The notes below the pieces were generated by a model. That model was not told where the DNA came from and did not search any database. It saw only the letters and a list, made by a program, of their open reading frames with translations. Shown here piece by piece: positions 7,289 to 14,309 of a stretch of 18,725 nucleotides of DNA. Position 1 is the first letter of the stretch, and the number at the start of each line of letters is the position of its first letter. The position numbers and the translations under genes were made by a program. The stretch comes from Chitinophagaceae bacterium (GTDB lineage Bacteria; Bacteroidota; Bacteroidia; Chitinophagales; Chitinophagaceae): positions 1 through 18,725 of the forward strand of contig CANHEC010000005.1 of assembly GCA_947459455.1 (NCBI GenBank), given 5' to 3'.

Positions 7289-8793
7289 CGGCGCTCAAAG
7301 CGGTATACGCCGTCTTCTACAAATGGGTCTACAGTCAGGTCGAAACCACGAACCTGGCCGCCTTGTACCGTGGCCGGCAGCACCACCTTGCCAAACATGG
7401 GGTGCGAGTAGCGGCATTCAAACCGATGCCCGCCCAGGTAGCGCAGTTGCCCGGTCACGCCCGGGTGGTGCGCCAGTTTCAGCAGCCAGGTATCGGCCGT
7501 CTGCTGTTGTACTTCAGCCTCACCATAGGCCGGGCTGTAGTAGCGCCCCACCAGCGCCGGAGCAGGCTCGGTAGTAGCCGGAATACTGGCTGCAGGCGCA
7601 ACCGCATTGGCAGTATGGCGGCGCTGTCGCTGGCGGGCCAGCCATTGCTCGCAGTAGTCGGGGGCTTCCTTTCCCAGCAGGGCATCCAGCAGCTGCCACT
7701 TCAGCAGCTCGTGCAGCGCATGTCCGTCGGCATTGCTCAGCACCACCACGCCCAGCCGCTGCGCCGGCACCATGGCCACACAGGTAAGGATGCCGCTGCC
7801 GGCACCACCGTGCTGTATCACTTCGTGCTGGCCGTACTGCCATATTTCAGTGCCTAGGCCGTAGGTTTTGAAGTAGAGGCGACGGTCGGCCGCCATTTGC
7901 TTGCCAATGATGGTATGGCTCCACCAGGTTTTTTGCACCGCCGCGGCGGGTATCACCTGCCGGCTGCCCTGCCTGCCACTATCCAGCAGCAGCTGTAGCC
8001 AGCTGGCCAGGTCGGCCGCCGAACTAAGCATGCCGCCATAGGCACGGGGCTGCTCTATGCTGGGCGGACTAACTACCAAATCGGCACCCTGCCGCAGGTG
8101 GCCTGTAGCCGTGCTATACCGGCCCGCCGGGGGCAGGCTGGCAAACGTTTGCTGCAAGCCAGCCGGCGCCAGCACACTATCCTGCACATACTGCTGCCAG
8201 CTGCGGCCGGTAGCCGCCTGCAGCGCCTGCCCGGCCAGCAAAAAGCCCATATTGCTGTACCCAAAACGGGTGCGCAGCGCATACACCGGCTGCACATACG
8301 ATAAGCGGCTCACCAACTCCTCCTCGGTCAGGTTGCTCTCGGTATTCAGCAGGTCGCCCTGAAAGATCTTCCAGCCACCCCGGTGCGATAGTACGTCGGC
8401 CACCGTCAGCTCGCTGGCGTAGGGCTCCCACGCCGGCCGAAACGCCGGCACCCAGCGGGTCACTTTGTCTTGCAGCTGCAGCTGGCCTGCCGCCTCGGCC
8501 CGGGCCAGCGCTATACCGGTAAATGTCTTCGTGACCGATGCAATGGGAAACAACGTAGTACCCGTTACCCGCTCGACACCACCCTGCCGGCACCACCCAA
8601 AACCCTCCACCAGCTTTACGGTGCCATCGTGCACCACGGCCACTGCCAGCCCCGGCACCCGCATGCTATCCATGTAGCGCCGCACATAGCGCTGCAGGCT
8701 ATCGCCCTGCAGCAGGGCCGGCTGCGCTTTTACAGCCTGTACACACAGCATGCCTGCCAGGCAGCACCATCCCAAGCTTTTAAGCGTTCTCAT
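7285..8793 (-). CDS. Secreted serine hydrolase, class C beta-lactamase / penicillin-binding fold
   Basis: The product has 502 residues. A signal peptide is evident at 1-23, ending VKA before Gln24, so the protein is exported to the periplasm or beyond. The catalytic domain carries all three motifs of the family: SVTK at 86-89 with nucleophile Ser86, the YSN triad at 179-181, and HGG at 328-330. A Pro/Ala-rich linker at about 395-412 leads to a C-terminal beta domain of about 90 residues resembling DUF3471-type tails of such hydrolases. Family members include esterases, D-amino-acid peptidases and beta-lactamases; which one this is cannot be said, and the C-terminal extension argues against a dedicated AmpC. 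The frame is open 37 codons further upstream, but ATG 8793 places the signal peptide correctly. Convergent with gltX with overlapping stops. Confidence 0.9.
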   Translation of the reverse strand: MRTLKSLGWCCLAGMLCVQAVKAQPALLQGDSLQRYVRRYMDSMRVPGLAVAVVHDGTVKLVEGFGWCRQGGVERVTGTTLFPIASVTKTFTGIALARAEAAGQLQLQDKVTRWVPAFRPAWEPYASELTVADVLSHRGGWKIFQGDLLNTESNLTEEELVSRLSYVQPVYALRTRFGYSNMGFLLAGQALQAATGRSWQQYVQDSVLAPAGLQQTFASLPPAGRYSTATGHLRQGADLVVSPPSIEQPRAYGGMLSSAADLASWLQLLLDSGRQGSRQVIPAAAVQKTWWSHTIIGKQMAADRRLYFKTYGLGTEIWQYGQHEVIQHGGAGSGILTCVAMVPAQRLGVVVLSNADGHALHELLKWQLLDALLGKEAPDYCEQWLARQRQRRHTANAVAPAASIPATTEPAPALVGRYYSPAYGEAEVQQQTADTWLLKLAHHPGVTGQLRYLGGHRFECRYSHPMFGKVVLPATVQGGQVRGFDLTVDPFVEDGVYRFERR

Positions 8794-8960
8794 CGGCACA
8801 AAACTATTTGCCTGCCGGCCGCCTGCTACCACATATTGGTGTGAAAACAGCAGCTCCTGATGCCAACCACGCACCCTGCGAATCATACAGTATACCGGGG
8901 GCACTCAGCACCCTGCCCGCTTCAGCTACAGTTCCAGCCCCTTTGGGCTCGCTATCGCTC

Positions 8961-8982
8961 GGTCTCGGGCCGAGCCGAGACC
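8961..8982. repeat. Perfect 8-bp inverted repeat (hairpin)
   Basis: GGTCTCGG (8961-8968) and CCGAGACC (8975-8982) are perfect inverted copies around a six-base GCCGAG loop. The stem is GC-rich and should be very stable. No T-run follows on either strand, so it is not a classical intrinsic terminator. It lies next to a second palindrome. Confidence 0.75.
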
Positions 8983-8985
8983 CCC

Positions 8986-9013
8986 GCCTGCGGCGTGGCA
9001 CGCCGGGCCAGGC
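8986..9013. repeat. Second palindrome, two-part hairpin
   Basis: GCCTG (8986-8990) pairs with CAGGC (9009-9013), and CGGCGT (8991-8996) pairs with ACGCCG (9000-9005), with a GGC loop at 8997-8999 and a three-base bulge at 9006-9008. It is three bases from the previous hairpin. The pair resembles a REP-type element, but no second copy exists in this window. Confidence 0.65.
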
Positions 9014-9261
9014 AGCCCATCGGCAATAGGGCACACTTCAGCCACGCACCAACACCTGCAAAATCGCAACCCATTTCACAGAAAATAGTTTTCGAAACAT
9101 CAAGAGACAGACATACAAAATTCGTCGACCTTCCGTAGGAACAATCTAATAGAAATGCCTCAGAAATCAGTTAATAATCGAAATTGCTACACTTTACAGC
9201 ACATCAACACGTTTCCTATTTTTATGCTGTAGCAGAGCCTCTCTTCCAATACAAATAGACC

Positions 9262-10179
9262 ATGAGTAAAAAGAAAGCCGGTAAAACAGAGTTTGTCAAA
9301 TGGCTCGGGCCAGTTCTTGATGCCCTAAGAGACTTGGGCGGTTCTGCAAAGCCTAGAGAAATAACAAAATAGATTGGTGAAAAATTCAATGTGCCTGAGG
9401 ATTTATTAAACGAACGTTACGAAAAATCTGGTGTTCTGAAATTTCAGAATCAAATTGCATGGGCAAGACAATACCTTGTCTGGGAAAGCCTGCTTGAGTC
9501 GTCAAAACATGGAGTATGGACACTAACCAACAAGGGCTGGCAGACAAAGCTTACTGAAAAGCAAGGCCGTGAAATCTTCTTAAAGTGGGTTAAATACTTT
9601 CAAGAACTTCGAGAGAGCAAAGCGGGCGGCACTGTCGAAACGGAAGTTGATAAAATTATTCAGACGCAAGAAGAAAATGAACCTGAGAATACGGACACAA
9701 ATATAAAGCCCACTCTGAGTGAGGTACTGCAAACTGTATCTGCAACCGGGTTTGAGCATTTATGTGGCAGGCTATTGAGAGAATATGATTTTGAGAATAT
9801 TGAAATCACGCAACGATCTCACGATGGAGGAATCGATGGCTACGCCACTCTGAAACTTAATCCTTTCGTGAGTCTGAGCGTCTTCTTCCAGTGTAAGCGC
9901 TACCAAGGCACAGTTCCAACTGAAAAAGTACAAGCCTTCATCGGCGTCATGGAGACTAATAAACGTAGCGTGGAAAAAGGATTATTGATTACAACAGGTA
10001 CTTTTGCGAAGGCAGCCTATGAAATTGAAAAATCTAACATCAAATTAGAATTGGTTGACGGCGACAAATTGGTAGAAATGTTTGAAAAGGTTGAACTGGG
10101 CGTAAAGCCCAAGACAATATATGAACCCGACTTAACCTTCTTTGAACAGTATCGCAACAAGACCAAAAACCCAAATTGA
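9262..10179 (+). pseudogene. Mrr-type restriction endonuclease interrupted by an in-frame TAG
   Basis: The frame reads continuously from ATG 9262 to TGA 10177-10179 (305 codons) except for a TAG at codon 37 (9370-9372). Both sides of the stop belong to one Mrr N-terminal winged-helix domain: KTEFVKWLGPVLDALRDLGG before it and VPEDLLNE...FQNQIAWARQYLVWE after it. The C-terminal Mrr nuclease domain (about residues 150-280) keeps the PD-(D/E)xK residues: Glu165 in GFEHLCG, Asp192 in DGGIDG, and Gln210-Cys-Lys212. Intact relatives cut modified DNA. A product could start at the GTG of codon 44 (9391), but it would lack the first part of the DNA-recognition domain. A sequencing error is the main alternative. 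The gene is AT-rich compared with its left neighbours, suggesting transfer. No methyltransferase is nearby, as expected for a type IV enzyme. Confidence 0.8.
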
Positions 10180-10223
10180 TACCCTTCTTTAAATCACTCC
10201 GTTATCTTACTCGCACTCGGACG

Positions 10224-10931
10224 ATGACCAGACTTTTAATAGCATGTATCCTGTTTTTCTACTCCTGCAATACAACAGATAGGGTAAGCGACAAAAAGCA
10301 TATTGCCTTTAAATTTCCTACCATCGTTCATCGTGCAACGTTTGATAGTATTGAACAATGGAATACCAATGGCATTAACGAGGTGTTTCCCAAATTCAGT
10401 GGACAATACAGATTCACGGATACTGTCAATTTTGACATTGACATACAGGGAAGAATCATCGACGAAGAACAATACAGATGGCAACAGAATGCCCATGCAT
10501 TCGATACTTCATCTTCTGACGGCTTGCAAATCTTCACAGATTATGCTACAACAATCACTTCAAAGCGCAGTCCTTCAGATAAAAAGGGCAGCACCTTTTT
10601 TCCGGTATATGTTGTCAATCAAACGAACGAACCAAAGATTTTTGATGCGAAAGACAATTACGTATTCGCTATACAGGAAGCGGTCGATACAAGCAGCCGC
10701 AACAATTGGTACGCTATAGAGGCAAGGGGGCGTGACTTTTGTGGCAATGGATATTTTAGGCTGAAATTACTGCCACATGAATTCATTGCTTTCTTGATGC
10801 CAAAGTATTCAGGAACAGACACTACCTATCTCCGGGTAAGGATTCAAAATGGAGAAAGTGTCATCGTTTCAAAACCATACAGAGGAGTGATTAGTCCAAA
10901 ACAATTTGGAGTCACAAAATACCATCCATAG
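10224..10931 (+). CDS. Predicted lipoprotein of unknown function (235 aa)
   Basis: I do not recognise a named family. The N-terminus MTRLLIACILFFYSC is a short lipoprotein signal with a lipobox ending at Cys15, so the mature protein should be membrane-anchored outside the cytoplasm. The rest has no membrane segment and looks like a mixed beta-rich domain. The C-terminal part has recognisable blocks, DFCGNGYFRLKLLPHEF and FLMPKYSGTDTTYLRVRIQN, then a Tyr-Arg-Gly-Val turn. The frame extends 16 codons upstream to overlap the broken endonuclease gene, but ATG 10224 fits the signal peptide. The gene shares the AT-rich composition of the mrr remnant and begins 44 bases after it, so the two probably arrived together. 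An immunity or defence-accessory role would be speculation. Confidence 0.75.
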   Translation: MTRLLIACILFFYSCNTTDRVSDKKHIAFKFPTIVHRATFDSIEQWNTNGINEVFPKFSGQYRFTDTVNFDIDIQGRIIDEEQYRWQQNAHAFDTSSSDGLQIFTDYATTITSKRSPSDKKGSTFFPVYVVNQTNEPKIFDAKDNYVFAIQEAVDTSSRNNWYAIEARGRDFCGNGYFRLKLLPHEFIAFLMPKYSGTDTTYLRVRIQNGESVIVSKPYRGVISPKQFGVTKYHP

Positions 10932-10966
10932 GCAACAGATTTCGAAAACTCGCACTTCTCCCCCTT

Positions 10967-11413
10967 ATGGCCAAATCCAGATCTACGTTGCTTTTCCTCC
11001 TCCTACCCTTCTTTTTAATCGCCAGCTCCTGCGAAAGCACACGCAAAGCATCCTCGGCAAAAAAGCAGTACAAAAACATCTACCTCGACCAGTTCAAACT
11101 GACCTACTTCCGGCAGCTGCTCCTCAAAAGCTACAACCACTCAGGTGCTATTCAGGCCATCATAGCAGCCGATCATAGCGGGTTTACCGAATCAATCCTG
11201 AGCGATGAAGATCTTAAACTCATTGACAGCCTTACCAGCATCGACAACAATCGCATAGTGGCCGACTCGGCCCAGGGCAACCAACGCGTAGAAGGGGCGA
11301 AAGGCAAACGACCGCTGGGCTATATCATGCACAAGCTTCAAAGCAAATGGCTGGACAGCCTGGCCCGGCAACGGCTCAGCGTCAATCGCCAAAAACTGGG
11401 CTGGGCTTATTAA
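10967..11413 (+). CDS. Small predicted lipoprotein of unknown function (148 aa)
   Basis: The N-terminus MAKSRSTLLFLLLPFFLIAS is followed by Ser and Cys22, a clear lipoprotein signal (lipobox IASSC). The mature part is about 126 residues, alpha-helical in appearance, with the blocks YFRQLLLKSYNHSGAIQAII, DEDLKLIDSLTSIDN and GAKGKRPLGYIMHKLQSKWL. I think similar short lipoproteins occur in other Chitinophagaceae, often as paralogues, but I cannot name a family. It follows the previous lipoprotein by 35 bases on the same strand, so the two may be co-transcribed. Its composition is closer to the GC-rich host than that of the two genes before it, so it may lie just outside the transferred patch. 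It converges on the glycine-rich protein gene with an 83-base gap. Confidence 0.75.
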   Translation: MAKSRSTLLFLLLPFFLIASSCESTRKASSAKKQYKNIYLDQFKLTYFRQLLLKSYNHSGAIQAIIAADHSGFTESILSDEDLKLIDSLTSIDNNRIVADSAQGNQRVEGAKGKRPLGYIMHKLQSKWLDSLARQRLSVNRQKLGWAY

Positions 11414-11496
11414 AAACCGGTCTGGTGTCGAAAAATGCAGGAGCACTTTACGCCCAACAAAAACGAAAGCTTCGCCCTGCCAGCCCCCAGCGGCAC

Positions 11497-12378
11497 CTAC
11501 CACAAAATGATGACCCGCCCCGCTTCGCCGGCGCTGCCCCAGCGGCCGTCCAGCGTATTGCCACCGGCACCGCCGCTACCGTCGTGGGTCTGTCGGCTAA
11601 AGCTTCCATAAATCAACCGCACATTCAATAGTGTAGCTGAATTGAAAGCGAAGAAAGTGCCCTGCTGTACTGTATAGGGCGGCAACAAGCTGGCACCACC
11701 ATTGCCATACTGTCGAACCGTTACAAACTCATTCGTCAGCCGTTGGCTGTAGGTTTCCTTGGTCACCTCACCATATTGCCCTGCTCGTGTTTCTACGTAC
11801 ACGATGCTGTCACCGAATGCAGATCCATAATACCCGTCGCCAGGATAAGAAGACGAGGCACCATAGCCACCGTTTGCCACCATGATGAAGGCGGCAGGAC
11901 CGGACACCTGAGTATTCCTGCCGTCACTACCGTTATCATTTTCAGCAGCCGCACCAAAGGCCCGCAATGCAGGTTGAAGGTTGAATTGGTTACCAGGCAC
12001 CACCTTTACCTTTGCCAGGCACATCGATCCACTGGCCCCGCCCCCACCTTTGGCGCCGCCACCACCGCCACCTACTCCTATCACCATTATCTCGGTTACG
12101 CCGGCTGGCACTGTAAAGGTTCCGTCAATAAAATACTCCCGGCGATTTTTGTACCCAAAGGCCGAGGTCCACTGCTGCAGGCCATTGGCCCCCATCTGCA
12201 ACACTTGCCCGGGCTGGCCACCCTGCCCGTTTATTTTCAATTGGCCCCGCACATTTACGTTGCCGTTTACATCCAGCCTTTCGGTAGGGCTGCTGGTACC
12301 CACACCTACTTGTTGGCCCATGGCCCAGGTGGCGCACAGCAGCAGGCTGGCGCAAAAAGAGATGCATTGGTTTTTCAT
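11497..12378 (-). CDS. Secreted glycine-rich protein with fibre-like N-terminus
   Basis: The product has 293 residues. A signal peptide occupies about residues 1-22 (MKNQCISFCASLLLCATWAM, then GQ). Next comes VGVGTSSPTERLDVNGNVNV and a GQGGQPGQVLQ segment, a motif pair found at the start of many secreted Bacteroidota proteins, some with tail-fibre or endosialidase-chaperone-like architecture. From about 85 a glycine-rich beta domain begins (FTVPAGVTEIMVIGVGGGGGG), resembling the Gly_rich_2 type, and it ends with GSGGAGGNTLDGRWGSAGEA. No type IX secretion C-terminal domain is visible. The likely role is a surface or extracellular structural protein; ligand and partner are unknown. Start ATG 12378 is preferred over an upstream in-frame ATG eight codons earlier because it begins the signal peptide. 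Confidence 0.75.
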   Translation of the reverse strand: MKNQCISFCASLLLCATWAMGQQVGVGTSSPTERLDVNGNVNVRGQLKINGQGGQPGQVLQMGANGLQQWTSAFGYKNRREYFIDGTFTVPAGVTEIMVIGVGGGGGGAKGGGGASGSMCLAKVKVVPGNQFNLQPALRAFGAAAENDNGSDGRNTQVSGPAAFIMVANGGYGASSSYPGDGYYGSAFGDSIVYVETRAGQYGEVTKETYSQRLTNEFVTVRQYGNGGASLLPPYTVQQGTFFAFNSATLLNVRLIYGSFSRQTHDGSGGAGGNTLDGRWGSAGEAGRVIILW

Positions 12379-12550
12379 AGGATTGGTTGTTCTAAAAGGC
12401 ATTTGAAGGCGCTTTGCCTGCTGCCGGGTTCAAAAGGTTGAGGGCTAAATGTAAAAAATAACAGCATGATCATATCCGATAAATTGCATGGCAACGCCGC
12501 AACGTGCAGCCCTCGGTGGGTACTACAGCGGCTTCCCCTATCTTCCCTTC

Positions 12551-14164
12551 ATGATTCGTTTTGTTCTCTGCTGCTGCCTGGCTGCCCTTGCCGCCCCGGT
12601 GGCTGGCCAGCCAAATGCTGCCGCCCTTACCAGTTTGTTTGCCGATTGGCGCCGCTTCGAACAGCCGCCTCTGCTACACGGTGCGCCCGACTACAGCGAA
12701 GCGGCTTTTGCCCGCCGGCAGCCGGCCTTTGTGCAGCTGCGGCAGCGCCTGCAGCAAATAGATACCAGCGGCTGGCCACTATCGGCGCAGGCCGACTGGA
12801 TGCTGGTGTGGGCCGAAATGAATGGCTACGATTTCAACCAGCACATCCTGAAGCCCTGGCAGCGTGATCCTGCTTTTTACAAAGTGCTGTGGACCGAACG
12901 CAGCGATGTACCCGACCACGAAGGCCCCACCAACCATGCCGTCATCGAACTGTGGCAATACCAGTTTCCGTTGGTGCCCGCCCGGCGCAGCCAGCTGCTG
13001 CAGCAGCTCCGCATCATCCCCGCCTTTTACCAGCAGGCGCAACAGCAGCTGACCGGCAATGCCCGCGACCTGTGGGTGACCGGCATCCGCGACATCAGCA
13101 CCCAGGTGACCGACCTGGCTGATATGCGCCAGCTACCGGGTGTAGCCACCGATGCCGAGCTGCTGCAGGCCATCGACGCCGCCATCGTCGCCAGCACCCA
13201 CCTGCAGCAGTGGCTGCAGCAGCAAGCCCCCTCCAAAACCGGTCCTTCGGGCATTGGCAAAGAACACTACACCTGGTACCAGCAGCATGTGCACCTGCTA
13301 CCCATGACCTGGGAAGAGGAGGTGCAACTGCTGAAGCGGGAACTGGGCCGTGCATGGGCCGCCCTGCAGCTGGAAGAGCAACGCAACCGCCACCTGCCGC
13401 CCCTGCCCGAGGCCGCCAGCCCCGCCGACTATGCCCGCCTGGCCGATAGTGCCGCCCGTATGCTCATCCGCTTTCTCGATACGGCCGGCATGGTAACCGT
13501 AGCGCCCTACTTTGATACCGCACTGCAGCAGCACCTTGGCAGCTTTGTGCCAAAAGAAAAACGCCACTTTTTCTGGATCACCGCCCACTACGATCCCAAA
13601 CCGCTGTACTCGCATTTCTATCACTGGTTCGAGCTGGCCCGCATGGACCGGGAGCCGCATCCAAATCCCATTCGGCGCGGTGCTCTGTTGTATAACATTT
13701 TCGACAACCGAAACGAGGGCCTGGCCACCGCTGTAGAAGAATGGTGGATGCAGGCCGGCCTGTACGACCAAAGCCCTCGCAGCCGCGAACTGGTGTACAT
13801 CCTGATAGCCCAGCGGGCGGCCCGTGGGCTGGGTAGCTTGTACGCCCATGCCAATATGATGAACATGGAAGAGGCGGGCGGCATCCACAGCGAGTACACG
13901 CCCCGCGGCTGGATGAAAACAGAACCGGCACTGCGCATATTTGAGCAACACCTGTACCTGCGCCAGCCCGGCTATGGCACCAGCTACATTACCGGCAAGT
14001 ACCTGCTGGAAAACCTGATGGCCGAGTACGGCCGCCAACAGGCAGCAAAAGGGCAACCCTTTAGCATGCGCCAAATGATGGATGCGCTGAACAGCATAGG
14101 CTGTATACCCGTGCAGCTGGTAGGATGGGAACTGCTGCAACGGCGCCAATGGTGGCTACACTAA
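12551..14164 (+). CDS. Secreted DUF885-family protein without the canonical HExxPGH motif
   Basis: The product has 537 residues. A signal peptide covers about 1-19 (MIRFVLCCCLAALAAPVAG). The body matches the DUF885 family, predicted alpha-helical metallopeptidases of the M2/M3-like fold, by GIGKEHYTWY near 234-243, NEGLATAVEEWWMQAGL at 388-404 and GYGTSYITGKYLLENLMAE at 474-492, and by the ending with CIPVQLVGWEL. Where other members have HExxPGH, this protein has HWFELARMDREPHPNPIRRG at 358-377, with no HExxH. His358, His370, Glu389 and Glu396/Glu397 could bind metal in a different way. I believe a recognisable subfamily shares this layout, so it is probably not decay. The substrate is unknown. 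ATG 12551 is chosen over the ATG 21 codons upstream because of the signal peptide. Confidence 0.75.
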   Translation: MIRFVLCCCLAALAAPVAGQPNAAALTSLFADWRRFEQPPLLHGAPDYSEAAFARRQPAFVQLRQRLQQIDTSGWPLSAQADWMLVWAEMNGYDFNQHILKPWQRDPAFYKVLWTERSDVPDHEGPTNHAVIELWQYQFPLVPARRSQLLQQLRIIPAFYQQAQQQLTGNARDLWVTGIRDISTQVTDLADMRQLPGVATDAELLQAIDAAIVASTHLQQWLQQQAPSKTGPSGIGKEHYTWYQQHVHLLPMTWEEEVQLLKRELGRAWAALQLEEQRNRHLPPLPEAASPADYARLADSAARMLIRFLDTAGMVTVAPYFDTALQQHLGSFVPKEKRHFFWITAHYDPKPLYSHFYHWFELARMDREPHPNPIRRGALLYNIFDNRNEGLATAVEEWWMQAGLYDQSPRSRELVYILIAQRAARGLGSLYAHANMMNMEEAGGIHSEYTPRGWMKTEPALRIFEQHLYLRQPGYGTSYITGKYLLENLMAEYGRQQAAKGQPFSMRQMMDALNSIGCIPVQLVGWELLQRRQWWLH

Positions 14165-14251
14165 AGCAAATGCCTGCCGGCAGCCAACGGTTGTGTTGCA
14201 GTGCCGAACTGGCTCCATTCAACAGGGCTGTGCCGCCCGACAGGCGTCCCC

Positions 14252-14259
14252 TACTTTTG
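14252..14259 (+). promoter_or_regulatory. Candidate -7 promoter box of ppc
   Basis: TACTTTTG matches the Bacteroidota TAnnTTTG consensus exactly. Nineteen bases upstream stands GTG (14230-14232), one mismatch from the expected TTG. Transcription would begin near 14266, giving a leader of about 45 bases before the ATG at 14310. Confidence 0.4.
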
Positions 14260-14309
14260 CCGCCCTTCCCGTGCCCCAACCTTCTTTTCTTACTGCTAGT
14301 TTTTTACAC

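Larger units (their letters stand above)
8794..9261. other. Long intergenic interval with a GC-rich to AT-rich transition
   Basis: No gene is supported here. The left half holds the serine hydrolase leader and GC-rich palindromes (listed separately). From about 9050 the base composition shifts sharply to AT-rich and stays so through the two genes that follow. The stretch 9050-9261 has only weak AT-rich promoter-like words, such as TATTTTTA at 9217-9224. No integrase, transposase or tRNA is visible. Confidence 0.6.

Noticed and set aside
9186..9233. ACAGCA/TGCTGT inverted repeat upstream of the mrr remnant as an operator or att site
   Set aside because: It is a six-base stem with a 23-base loop in AT-rich DNA, which is expected by chance; no recombinase gene is nearby.
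9090..10947. TTTCGAAA at both edges of the AT-rich patch (9090-9097 and 10940-10947) as a target-site duplication
   Set aside because: The match is only 8 bases and is a palindrome. A third copy occurs inside gltX at 6775-6782, so chance explains it. No transposase is present.
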